Assembly (NCBI RefSeq): GCF_025643595.1 | Contig: NZ_CP102826.1 | Location: forward strand, 3,658,001-3,722,000 | DNA from: Saccharopolyspora rosea | Lineage (GTDB): Bacteria > Actinomycetota > Actinomycetes > Mycobacteriales > Pseudonocardiaceae | Reading direction: 5' to 3' | Length of the DNA: 64,000 bases | Shown here: positions 26,472 to 34,923 of the stretch, in pieces | How positions within the stretch are numbered: position 1 is the first letter of the stretch | How the letters are laid out: each line of letters starts with the position of its first letter | The notes under the pieces: model-generated | The model's database searches: none | What the model was told of the DNA's origin: nothing | The model's input: the letters and a program-made list of their open reading frames with translations, nothing else | Made by a program: the position numbers and the translations under genes

Positions 26472-26497
26472 GGTCACCTGACTCAGACCATTGACTA
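26472..26497. promoter_or_regulatory. Island operator upstream of the monooxygenase
   Basis: GGTCACCTGACT (26472-26483) followed by TGACTA; 19 of 28 bases match 25375-25402 in the same order. It implies a separate, co-regulated promoter for the monooxygenase operon. Confidence 0.55.
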
Positions 26498-26545
26498 CCT
26501 CGCTGTGGCCTGTCGACACATCCAGACCACGAGAAGGCAGAGGCC

Positions 26546-28204
26546 ATGACCAACACCAACTCCACCGGCCACGTTGTCGACATCCTGTGCGTCGGTGCCG
26601 GGTTCTCCGGCCTGTACGCCGCATACAAGGCAGCCGAGCAGGGCTGGACGTTCGCCGGATACGAAAAGGCACCCGACGTTGGCGGTACCTGGTTCTGGAA
26701 CACCTATCCGGGCGCGCGGTGCGACGTCGAGAGCATCTACTACTCGTACTCGTTCAGCGAGGAGCTCCAGCAGGAGTGGACCTGGAGCGAGCGTTTCGCC
26801 CCGCAGTCCGAGATTCTGCGCTACCTCAACCACGTCGCCGACCGCTTCGACCTGCGCCGGCACTTCCGGTTCGACACCACGGTGGTGGCGGCGAACTGGC
26901 TTGCCGACGAGCAGGTCTGGGAGCTGACCCTCGACTCCGGCGAGACCCGCCGTGGTCGCTACCTCGTGGCCGCCTCGGGCGGGCTCTCCACACCGAAGGA
27001 CGCCGACGTGCCCGGCATGGAGAACTTCACCGGGCTGACCGTGTCGACGAGCCGCTGGAACATCTCGCTCGACGACCTCGCCGGCAAGCGGGTCGCGGTC
27101 ATCGGCACCGGATCGTCGGGCGTGCAGTGCATCCCGCTCATCGCTGAGGTGGCCGAGCACCTCACCGTGTTCCAGCGGACTCCCAACTGGGTCTTCCCGG
27201 CCCGCAACGCCACATTGCCCCCGGAGACCGTCGCGGAGATCAAGAACAGGTATCCCGCGATCCGCGAGGAGTGCCGGCACTCCCCCGGCGGCATCCCGGA
27301 CCGTCCGGTGACCGACCGCGCCTTCGACGTCTCCGACGAGGAGCGTCAGCGGCGCTACGAGGAGGCTTACGAGCGCAGCGGATTCCTCGGCGTGGGCGCG
27401 GAATTCGCCGACCTCCTCACCGACCGCAGGGCCAACGAGACCGCGGCCGAGTTCATGCGCCAGAAGATCCGGCAGATCGTCCACGATCCACGGACCGCGT
27501 CCCTTTTGGAGCCCCAGTTTCCCCTGGGCGCACGGCGCAGCTGTTTCGGAACCGGCTACTACGAGACGTTCAACCGTCCGAACGTCTCGCTCGTCTCGCT
27601 GCGCGAAGAACCGATCACGACCATGACCTCCGGCAGCATCGTCACCGAAGGCGGGTCTTACGACGTGGACGCCATCGTCCTCGCCATCGGTTTCGACGCC
27701 TTCACCGGGCCACTGTTCGCGCTCAACGTCACCACGCCGCACGCCGGCACACTGCGGGACGCCTGGCGTGACGGGGTGCGCACCTACTTGGGCATCATGA
27801 CCGCCGGATTCCCCAACTTCTTCATGGTCGGGGGCCCGCAGAGCCCGGCGCTGGCGAGCAACGTCGCGGTCACGATCGAGCAGGCGGTCGACTGGATCGC
27901 CGACCTGATCACCTATGCCAGGACCACGGGCCGCGAGGTCGTCGAACCCACCACGCAGGCCCAGGACGACTGGGGGAACATCACCGAGACCACGGTCAAC
28001 CAGACGCTCTACGCGACGACCGACTCCTGGTACCGCGGCTCCAATGTGGACGGCAAGCCGACGACCTTCCTCGGCTACGTCGGTGGCGTCGGCAAGTACC
28101 GCCGCATCTGCACCGAAATCGCCAAGCGCGGCTACCCCGGCGTCATGATCGGCGGACAGGCCGTCGCTCCCGGAATCGGCCGCATCGACGAGGAGATCTC
28201 ATGA
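26546..28204 (+). CDS. Type I Baeyer-Villiger monooxygenase (cyclohexanone monooxygenase-like)
   Basis: 552 residues with FAD motif CVGAGFSGLYAAYKAAEQG, NADPH motif VAVIGTGSSGVQ, the long fingerprint GGTWFWNTYPGARCD ([AG]GxWxxxx[FY]P[GM]xxxD), and the late CHMO-type segments SIEQ-like TIEQAVDWIADLI and WYRGSNVDGKP. It should insert oxygen into a ketone to give an ester or lactone using NADPH and O2. The short fingerprint FxGxxxHxxxW[PD] reads FTGLTVSTSRWN, so its His is Ser and the last residue Asn. It overlaps the next gene (ATGA). Confidence 0.88.
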   Translation: MTNTNSTGHVVDILCVGAGFSGLYAAYKAAEQGWTFAGYEKAPDVGGTWFWNTYPGARCDVESIYYSYSFSEELQQEWTWSERFAPQSEILRYLNHVADRFDLRRHFRFDTTVVAANWLADEQVWELTLDSGETRRGRYLVAASGGLSTPKDADVPGMENFTGLTVSTSRWNISLDDLAGKRVAVIGTGSSGVQCIPLIAEVAEHLTVFQRTPNWVFPARNATLPPETVAEIKNRYPAIREECRHSPGGIPDRPVTDRAFDVSDEERQRRYEEAYERSGFLGVGAEFADLLTDRRANETAAEFMRQKIRQIVHDPRTASLLEPQFPLGARRSCFGTGYYETFNRPNVSLVSLREEPITTMTSGSIVTEGGSYDVDAIVLAIGFDAFTGPLFALNVTTPHAGTLRDAWRDGVRTYLGIMTAGFPNFFMVGGPQSPALASNVAVTIEQAVDWIADLITYARTTGREVVEPTTQAQDDWGNITETTVNQTLYATTDSWYRGSNVDGKPTTFLGYVGGVGKYRRICTEIAKRGYPGVMIGGQAVAPGIGRIDEEIS

Positions 28205-29559
28205 CGGCATCAGCAGACGTGCGTGCGGAGACTCGCGAGATCGTCGTGGTCGGCGCCGGCATGGCGGGGTTGATGGCGGCGACCACCCTGGCCGACCGGG
28301 ACGTCGTCGTGCTCGAAGCAGCCGGCCGCGCCGGCGGGCGTGTGGAGTCGGTTCGCCAGGGCGACTACTGGATCAACCTCGGCACCCAGTTCACGGAGGG
28401 AACCGGTCCCCTGATCGACGCCCTCGAACGCCACCAGATCACCATGGGGACGCTGGCGGGCAAGAAGGTGGCCCTCGCGCTGCGCGGAAAGCAGATCGAC
28501 ACCTCCAATCCGTTCGGCCTGATGGTTCGCTCCCGGATGAGCTTCCTGGACCGGGTCGGGCTGGCGGCGGTCGGAGCCCGCATCCTCGCGGCAGTGCCAT
28601 TCCTGGAGTTGAACCCGGAGAACCAGCTGGCGAAGCGGGTCCGGGCCAGGCTCGACGCCCGATCCGCCTCCTACGTGCTCCGCGGAATCCGCTCCAAGGT
28701 CGCCCGGGACATGGTCAGGTCCTGGTCCGGGCAGTGGATGGGATGCGAGCCCGAGGAGACGGCTGCGACGCAGTTCGTCATCTCGATGGGGATCCTGCTG
28801 ACCGACCCGGCGAAGGTCCCGAACTTCGCCCTGCCGGAAGGGGGAAACCAAACCCTCACCGACATCCTGGCGGCCGACCTCGGTGATCGCCTGCGCCTGA
28901 ACTCACCGGCGAAGTCGGTCGAATGGACCAACGACGGCGTCGTCGTGGACTACGAGGACGACAACGGACCGGCTCGGATCCGCGCCCGCCGTGCGATCGT
29001 GGCCGTTCCCGGCGATGTGGCCGTGAAGATCATGCCTGGCCTGCCGCCTGAGTACCGGGCGGCGTTCGACGACATCCACTACGGCCGGTACGTGGTCGTG
29101 GGCTTCTTCACCCATGAAGAAGGGCCGCAGCTGTGGGACGACTACATCGCCGTGTCGACGCCCCAGATGTCGTTCCAGGCGATGTTCAACCACGCCGCGG
29201 CCCTGCGCGGTCCCGGCCCGCGGAAGCCCGGTGGCGCGCTGGCCTGCTTCGCCGGCGGCGCGGTGGCCGACCGGCTGTTCGAGCTCACCGACTCCGAGAT
29301 CGTCGCCCGGTTCACCGCGGACCTCGTTGCGCTCTATCCCGAACTCAAGGGAAAGCTCGGCGACACGTTCGTGCGACGTCACCGGCGGGTCGTGCCGTTC
29401 TGGCCACCCGACCGACGTGCCTCACTGCCGACGCTGCGTGAGCCCCTCGGCCCCGTCCACCTGGCCGGCGACTACCAGCTCGACATGCCCTCACTCGCCG
29501 ACGCGGCCGCCTCGGGTGAGCGCGCCGCGCAGCAGGTTCGGGCGAGCCTGTACCGCTGA
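28201..29559 (+). CDS. Flavin monoamine oxidase family protein
   Basis: 452 residues with the amine-oxidase FAD signature VVVGAGMAGLMAATTLADRDVVVLEA, AGGRVESV, YWINLGTQF, the mid-protein VPGDVAVKIMPGLP and the C-terminal LAGDYQLDMPSLADAAASGERAA. It would oxidise an amine to an imine and so to a ketone or aldehyde. Its start overlaps the monooxygenase stop, implying stoichiometric co-expression: amine oxidase then Baeyer-Villiger enzyme is the order of cyclohexylamine breakdown. A desaturase role cannot be excluded. Confidence 0.82.
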   Translation: MTASADVRAETREIVVVGAGMAGLMAATTLADRDVVVLEAAGRAGGRVESVRQGDYWINLGTQFTEGTGPLIDALERHQITMGTLAGKKVALALRGKQIDTSNPFGLMVRSRMSFLDRVGLAAVGARILAAVPFLELNPENQLAKRVRARLDARSASYVLRGIRSKVARDMVRSWSGQWMGCEPEETAATQFVISMGILLTDPAKVPNFALPEGGNQTLTDILAADLGDRLRLNSPAKSVEWTNDGVVVDYEDDNGPARIRARRAIVAVPGDVAVKIMPGLPPEYRAAFDDIHYGRYVVVGFFTHEEGPQLWDDYIAVSTPQMSFQAMFNHAAALRGPGPRKPGGALACFAGGAVADRLFELTDSEIVARFTADLVALYPELKGKLGDTFVRRHRRVVPFWPPDRRASLPTLREPLGPVHLAGDYQLDMPSLADAAASGERAAQQVRASLYR

Positions 29560-29586
29560 CCCTCCGCTCGCATCCGAAAGGTCACC

Positions 29587-30819
29587 ATGTCCGCCCTTCC
29601 CACCCCGGTCCGCCAGGCGGACCGGCTCTACCACGACCTGCTTTCCCCTGCGGAGATCCGGGAGTTCCGGGACCGCGCACGCAAGATCGCCGCCGACGTG
29701 GTCGCACCCTCCGCACGCCGGATCGCCGACGGCGACGAACGCGTCGACGGCTTCCCCCGGGACGTCTTCGACGGTCTCGCCTCCGCCGGGCTGTTCCGGG
29801 TGCCCTTCGCCGCCGAGGTGGGCGGCGACGGCCTCGCGCACCCGGTCACCGCGATCGCCGTCGCGATCGAGGAGCTGGCGTACTACTCCAGCAGCATCGC
29901 GGCGGTGTTCGACGTGCACTGCATCCTGGCCGGCAATGCACTGACCCACGGCACCCCAGCACAGCAACAACAGTGGCTGTCCCAGGTCACCAACGGCTCC
30001 GTCGTCGGCGCCTTCGCCACCACCGAGCCCGACGCATCCTCCGACCTGAGCCCGCACGCGGTCCAGACGATCGCCGTCCAGCACGGCGACGCCTGGATCC
30101 TCAACGGCCGCAAGCGCTGGATCTCCAACTCGCCGGTCGCAGGACTCGTCGTCACCCTCGCCCGCACCGGCGACCGGCTCTCGATGTTCGTCGTCGACAC
30201 TTCCCTGCCCGGAGTTCGAGTCGGCGAACCCGACCAGAAGATGGGCAACCGCGGCCAGCTCACCGCCGACGTGTGGTTCGAGGACGTCGAGCTGGCAAGC
30301 GACTGCTTGCTCGGCGGCCAGCCTGGGCACGGACTCCGTCACGCGCTCGCCACGCTCACGCTTGGCCGCATCGGCATCGCCGCCGCCGGTGTCGGCATGG
30401 CCCAGGCCGCCTTCGACCACGCTGTCGCGCACCTATCGACGCGGGAGGCGTTCGGGCGAAAACTGGCCACCAACCAGCACTGGCAGTTCCTGATGGCCGA
30501 CCGCGCCACGGAGATCGAGAACGCCCGCAACCTCTACCTCAAGGCCGCGCTGCGCCGTGACGCCGGCGAGGCGTTCCCCGAACCGGAAGCCGCGATGGCG
30601 AAGCAGTACAGAAGCCGGCTGGCGGTCGACATGGCCCGCGATGCGGTCCAGGCGTTCGGTGGTCTCGGCTTCGCTCGGGAGCTCGGCGCCGACGGCACGC
30701 CGGGTCCGGTCGAGGCGATCTACCGCGACAGCAAGATCGGGGAGATCTACGAAGGCACCAACGAAATCCTGAAATGGATCATCGCTCGCGACATCTTCGG
30801 CAAGGAGATCACCGGATGA
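29587..30819 (+). CDS. Acyl-CoA dehydrogenase
   Basis: 410 residues with the complete family pattern: GAFATTEPDASSD, LNGRKRWISNSPVAGL, REAFGRKLATNQHWQFLMAD, AVQAFGGLGFARE and the C-terminal IYEGTNEILKWIIARDI holding the catalytic Glu segment. It introduces a trans-2 double bond into an acyl-CoA with FAD. It lies 27 bp after the amine oxidase gene and overlaps the SDR start (ATGA), so it is part of the same operon. Confidence 0.92.
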   Translation: MSALPTPVRQADRLYHDLLSPAEIREFRDRARKIAADVVAPSARRIADGDERVDGFPRDVFDGLASAGLFRVPFAAEVGGDGLAHPVTAIAVAIEELAYYSSSIAAVFDVHCILAGNALTHGTPAQQQQWLSQVTNGSVVGAFATTEPDASSDLSPHAVQTIAVQHGDAWILNGRKRWISNSPVAGLVVTLARTGDRLSMFVVDTSLPGVRVGEPDQKMGNRGQLTADVWFEDVELASDCLLGGQPGHGLRHALATLTLGRIGIAAAGVGMAQAAFDHAVAHLSTREAFGRKLATNQHWQFLMADRATEIENARNLYLKAALRRDAGEAFPEPEAAMAKQYRSRLAVDMARDAVQAFGGLGFARELGADGTPGPVEAIYRDSKIGEIYEGTNEILKWIIARDIFGKEITG

Positions 30820-31640
30820 GCCTCGCGGGACGCACCATGCTCATGTCGGGCGGCAGTCGCGGCATCGGCCTGGCGATCGCCATCGCCGCCGCCCGCCGCG
30901 GCGCCAACGTGATTCTGCTGGCCAAGACCGACACTCCGGACCCTCGGTTGTCCGGCACCATCCACACCGCTGCCGCGGAGATCGAGGCCGCTGGCGGCAG
31001 TGCGCTTGCCGTCGTCGGGGACGTCCGCGACGAGGCATCGGTGCAGCGAGCTGTCGAACGAGGCGTGGACAGGTTCGGAGGCATCGACATCGTGGTCAAC
31101 AACGCTTCCGCGCTGGCGATCGACGGCACAGACACGCTGACGCTGAAGCGGTTCGACCTGATGACCGACATTCAACTGCGCGGCACCTACCTGCTCTCCA
31201 GCAAGGCCCTCCCCCATCTGCGCAAGGGGACCAACCCGCACATCCTCTCGCTGAGCCCACCCCTCAACCTGTCCCCCGCCTGGCTCGGGAAGCACCCGGC
31301 TTACACGATGGCCAAGTACGGCATGACGATCCTGACCCTCGGGTGGGCGGCGGAGTACGCCGAACACGGCGTGGCCGCCAACTGCTTGTGGCCCGAGACC
31401 TACATCGCCACTGACGCGGTGAAGAACATCCTCGGCGGCGACGCCGCGATCGACAGGTCACGCTCGCCCGAGATCGTGGCCGATGCCGCCGGCATGATCC
31501 TCGACCGGCCCGCAAACGAGTGCACCGGCAACACATTCCTCGACGTCGAGGTGCTCCGGGACGCCGGAGTCACCGACCTGTCCTCGTACGGCGGCACAGG
31601 GGAACTCAAGTACGACATCTTCGTCGACCGACCGCGATGA
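30816..31640 (+). CDS. Short-chain dehydrogenase, HSDL2-like
   Basis: 274 residues from ATG 30816, overlapping the acyl-CoA dehydrogenase stop. Classical SDR motifs: SGGSRGIGLAIA, DIVVNNASAL and the catalytic YTMAK; the segments PHILSLSPPLNLSPAW and ECTGNTFLDVEVLRDAGVTDL resemble the HSDL2 branch, linked to fatty-acyl or hydroxy-acyl oxidation. A beta-hydroxyacyl-CoA dehydrogenase-like role would complete the beta-oxidation set of the operon. Confidence 0.87.
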   Translation: MSLAGRTMLMSGGSRGIGLAIAIAAARRGANVILLAKTDTPDPRLSGTIHTAAAEIEAAGGSALAVVGDVRDEASVQRAVERGVDRFGGIDIVVNNASALAIDGTDTLTLKRFDLMTDIQLRGTYLLSSKALPHLRKGTNPHILSLSPPLNLSPAWLGKHPAYTMAKYGMTILTLGWAAEYAEHGVAANCLWPETYIATDAVKNILGGDAAIDRSRSPEIVADAAGMILDRPANECTGNTFLDVEVLRDAGVTDLSSYGGTGELKYDIFVDRPR

Positions 31641-31731
31641 CGACGTACACGGCCGCGCTCGGGCCAACGAGCGGACCCCCCGTTCCAACCGCGGGCGAGC
31701 AAGCCCGCCGCGAGGCTCATGAGGAATCACG

Positions 31732-32630
31732 ATGCTGAACCTGTCGATGCTGCTCGAAGACTCCGCCCGCAAGTACCCCGACCGCGAAGCTGTGGTACTG
31801 GGCCCGACCCGCCTGACCTACAGCCAGGTGAACGCCGCGGCCAACCAGGTCGCGAACCTGCTCGTGGAGCGCGGGATCCGCCCCGGTGACAGAGTGGCCC
31901 TCAGCTGCCCGAACCTGCCGCACTTCCCGGTCGTCTACTACGGCATCCTCAAGACCGGCGCGGCTGTCGTCCCGCTCAACGTGCTCCTGAAAGACCGCGA
32001 GATCGCCTACCACCTGGACGACGCCGACGTGAAGGCCTATTTCTGCTTCGAGGGCACCCCCGAGTTGCCCCTGTGCGCCGAGGGCTTCGCCGGCTTCAAA
32101 CAGGTCGACCCGGTCGAGCACTTCTTCGTCATCACCGACGACCCGGCCGCCCGCAGTCCCATCGACGGCGTCGAGACGCTCGGCAGTGCCCTCGTCGGCC
32201 ATGGCACAACGTTCGACTCAATACCGACCGAGCCGACCGACACGGCGGCCATCCTCTCTTCCGCACCGGCGACCTCGCACGACGCGACGAGGACGGCTTC
32301 TACTACATCGTCGACCGCTCGAAGGACCTCATCATCAGGGGCGGCTTCAACGTGTATCCGCGTGAGGTCGAAGAAGTCCTCATGAAACATCCGGAGGTCA
32401 GCTTGGCCGCCGTCATCGGCGTCGCCCACGACAGCCACGGCGAGGAGATCAAGGCCTTCGTCATCCTCCAGCCCGGCGCGTCCCTCACCCCCGACGAGCT
32501 CATCGCGTGGGGCAAGGACCAGATGGCGTCTTACAAGTACCCGCGCATCGTCGAGTTCGTCCCCAGCCTGCCGATGACCGCAACCGGAAAGATCCTCAAG
32601 CGCGAGCTGGCCCGCAGAACAACGGAGTGA
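31732..32630 (+). pseudogene. Long-chain acyl-CoA ligase with internal out-of-frame deletion
   Basis: The 5' part is a normal ANL ligase N-terminus (MLNLSMLLEDSARKYPDREAV to PTEPTDTAAIL). Directly after the codons for AAIL, where YTSGTTG should follow, the DNA jumps to the segment FRTGDLARRDEDGFYYIVDRS in a different frame, which continues correctly to the C-terminus (PMTATGKILKRELARR). About 210 residues, including the ATP-binding P-loop, are missing. The join is near 32256 at a CTCT tetramer. It is the last gene of the forward operon. Confidence 0.85.
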
Positions 32631-33015
32631 CACCCACGAATACACCGTGGTCGACACCGAGAGCAGCCGATGCTTAGGCCGTCTCCGCAGGTCGCCGCGT
32701 TACGCCGCCGACTCGCGCCCCATGCGAGCTGCGTGTGCGGGCTGGGTGTTGCTGGTCGGTGAACCGGGTGTCGGCAAGACCAGCCTCGCCGAGTCGCTGT
32801 CCCGGCACCCGACGCGCGGCAGGGCACCCGGCACCCACCCCGCGTACGCCCTGGCATGCGAACAACGCCAGCAACGACGCGCACTGCGCCGCTACCGCGG
32901 CTGGCTTTCCGCGAAGCAGGACACACCAGCTGCGATGTGCGGCAAGCGCTGATCGGCTGCACTCAACGTCGCACAAAGCGCCAGGACGATCACGCACCCG
33001 CTGATCCCGAGCGCC
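32631..33015. other. Gap with a possible ATPase-regulator fragment
   Basis: A forward frame around 32719-32820 reads GWVLLVGEPGVGKTSLAESL, a Walker A motif like that of LuxR-type ATPase regulators, then degenerates into Arg-rich sequence and stops at 32952. No other domain is present. It is at most a remnant. Confidence 0.3.
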
Positions 33016-33576
33016 CTACAGGAGAGCTGACACTGCCTGGCGGATCGTGGACAGGACTTCACTGCGGCGCGGCACCAGGTAGAAGTGATCGCCGGGGAGG
33101 ACCACGAGGTCGCACCGGTTCCGGGTGAGCTGTCGCCAGTCCTGCACCTCCGCCACGGTGGTCTCGGGGTCGTCTGCGGCGAAGAATGCCGTGATCGGGC
33201 ATTCGAGCGGAGGTTGCGAGCTCGCAGGCCGGTAGGTCTCGTTCACCCGGTAGTCCGCGCGGACCGCGGGGAGGAGAAGGCCGCGGACCTCTGGTTGCAC
33301 CAGCACATCCGCGCGGTCGGGCATGAGCCTGGCGAGCTCGCCGCAGAGGTCCTCATCCGAACGCCGGTGGAAGTCTTCGGCTCGGTGGTGTTGCGGGGGT
33401 TCTTTTGCCGAGACGAACAGGCGGCTCGGTTCCCGCCCCAGTTCTCGGCGCAGGGCTTGCGCTGTTTCGTAGGCGACGGTTGCCCCGAGGCTGTGTCCGA
33501 ACAGGACGAACGGACGCTCGTCGAGCCGACTGCGGACACCGGCGACCACGTCCTGGACGAGGTCGGGCCTGCCGCT
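33016..33576 (-). pseudogene. Type II thioesterase, 5'-truncated
   Basis: The visible frame has the thioesterase II core: RPFVLFGHSLGATVAYETA with the Ser nucleophile, FFAADDPETT with the Asp and LPGDHFYLV with the His. About 70 N-terminal residues (the usual FPHAGG region) are missing: upstream of about 33577 the DNA becomes part of a reductase gene and an in-frame TGA intervenes. Such enzymes edit polyketide and peptide synthetases, yet no synthetase is near. A GTG at 33549 could still start a 177-residue protein. Confidence 0.7.
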
Positions 33577-34245
33577 TCAGCACCGATCCGTCGGCGAAGT
33601 GCAACTGGAGCGCGTCGAGTTCCCCGGTCGCCTTCGCCAGCGACTCGGTGCGCACCTGCACTCCGCGTGCCGCGAGCTTGGCGATCACCTCGTCCGGCAA
33701 TTCGTGCGCACCGTGGGTCACCACCACCACGTCGTCGCTGTGGCGATCAGCCAGGTACAGCCCGAGCATCACCTGCGGGACGTCGCGGCCGAGCACCGCA
33801 AGGGTTTTGCCGGTGGCCTCCCAGCCGTGGCAGAAGGGGCAGTGGAAGATGCTGCGGCCGAATCGCTCCGGCACGCCCGGGATGTCGTAGGGCTCGTCCA
33901 CCTGGCCGGTCGCCAGGACCAGCCGGCGCGCCCGTTCCCTGGTCCCGTCGGCGAATTCCACGGTGAAGTCGTCGATGTCACCGGAAACGGAGGCGACCTG
34001 GTCCTGGCGCAGCTCGACACCGGGGTAGGCGGCCAGCTCTGCGCGCCCCAGTGCCAACAGCTCGTGCGGCGAGAACCCGTCGCGGCTCAAGTACATGTGC
34101 ATCTCGTCCGCTGGCGCGTTGCGGACCTGGCCGCCGTCGGCGACCAGCACCCGGCGCCGCTGCCGGCCCAGCACGAGCGCGGCGCTGAGCCCCGCGGGCC
34201 CACCGCCGATCACGAGACCCAGTTGCGCTCGGTCCAGCCAACAGG
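33577..34245 (-). pseudogene. Thioredoxin-reductase-like FAD oxidoreductase, truncated at both ends
   Basis: The frame contains LVIGGGPAGLSAALVLGRQRRRVLVAD, YDIPGVPERFGRSIFHCPFCHGWE (a CxxC pair as in thioredoxin-reductase-like proteins) and LHFADGSVL. It lacks the first residues before the FAD motif and about 80 C-terminal residues, being cut at 33577 where thioesterase sequence begins. Both flanks are abrupt joins to unrelated genes. Confidence 0.75.
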
Positions 34246-34267
34246 CTTTCCCGAACCCGTCGACGCG

Positions 34268-34726
34268 ATGCCCTTCCTGCCAACCGAGAGCACCCGAATG
34301 GCAGCGGACCTCAGCCTCGACGAACTGCGCTTCTACACGGCCTACGCCTCCGAGGCCATTCCGACGACCTTGGCGATGGCTTGGGCGGACGACCCCGAAT
34401 TCAGGGACGACTACGTCGAACCGCTGACGCAGGCGGCGAAATCGGATCTGCAGGAGCGCGACCCGTACTACGTGCTGACCGCCCTCGTCCCCACCGCCGC
34501 CGGCGTGCCACCGTCGCTGACACTGCGCACCCGCGACCCGTACCAGCTCAGCGGAGTGGTCGCGGCACTGACCGCCGAAGCCGTCCTCCAGGAGAAGATC
34601 AACCCGGGAGCGCACTTCGCGGACAGCGTGCTAGATCCCGCAGACATCGCCGAAGCACTCCAAGGCGACCCACTCGTCCAGTCGCTTTCCATACAGGGCC
34701 GAGCCACTGGCGAACATCGACAGTAG
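34268..34726 (+). CDS. Hypothetical protein
   Basis: 152 residues (142 if the ATG at 34298 is used). It is soluble and acidic, with segments LSLDELRFYTAYASEAIPTTLAMAW and QLSGVVAALTAEAVLQEKINPG. No signal peptide, membrane helix or known motif. I do not recognise the family. Composition and codon use look coding. It sits between the truncated reductase and the Zur-type module, and converges on the L36 gene. Confidence 0.5.
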   Translation: MPFLPTESTRMAADLSLDELRFYTAYASEAIPTTLAMAWADDPEFRDDYVEPLTQAAKSDLQERDPYYVLTALVPTAAGVPPSLTLRTRDPYQLSGVVAALTAEAVLQEKINPGAHFADSVLDPADIAEALQGDPLVQSLSIQGRATGEHRQ

Positions 34727-34734
34727 CGATCACC

Positions 34735-34875
34735 TCATCCCGGCCGGCCCTTGAACCGCGGGTTCAGCTTGTTGATGACGTAGACCTTCCCCCGTCGGCG
34801 CACGACCTGTGCGTCGGGCTGGTTCTTCAACGACTTCACGGACGCCCGCACCTTCCTGTTGATAATGATTTTCAT
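34735..34875 (-). CDS. rpmJ: Ribosomal protein L36, zinc-independent paralogue
   Basis: 46 residues ending [16 protein letters not shown], with the core [22 protein letters not shown]. The zinc-binding Cys/His residues of ordinary L36 are all absent, which defines the paralogue made under zinc starvation to replace the zinc form in the large ribosomal subunit. The start codon lies inside a Zur-type palindrome and no ribosome-binding site is evident, so a leaderless transcript or a later GTG start (the VRAS point, family-like) is possible. Confidence 0.85.
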   Translation of the reverse strand: MKIIINRKVRASVKSLKNQPDAQVVRRRGKVYVINKLNPRFKGRPG

Positions 34876-34879
34876 TATC
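34861..34879. promoter_or_regulatory. Zur-type box 1
   Basis: GATAATGATTTTCATTATC is a perfect palindrome (8-bp arms, TTT centre) with the AATGA/TCATT core typical of actinobacterial Zur sites. It lies between divergent zinc-starvation genes (L36 paralogue and COG0523-like protein). Confidence 0.85.
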
Positions 34880-34923
34880 GTAGTATCCGTGCGTCGAGTC
34901 GACGAGGAGATGAGGGATGCCGG

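Noticed and set aside
33353-34615. Reverse 420-codon frame as a single reductase gene
   Set aside because: Only the central part is reductase-like; the first part is antisense to the hypothetical gene at 34268 and the last part is out-of-frame thioesterase DNA.
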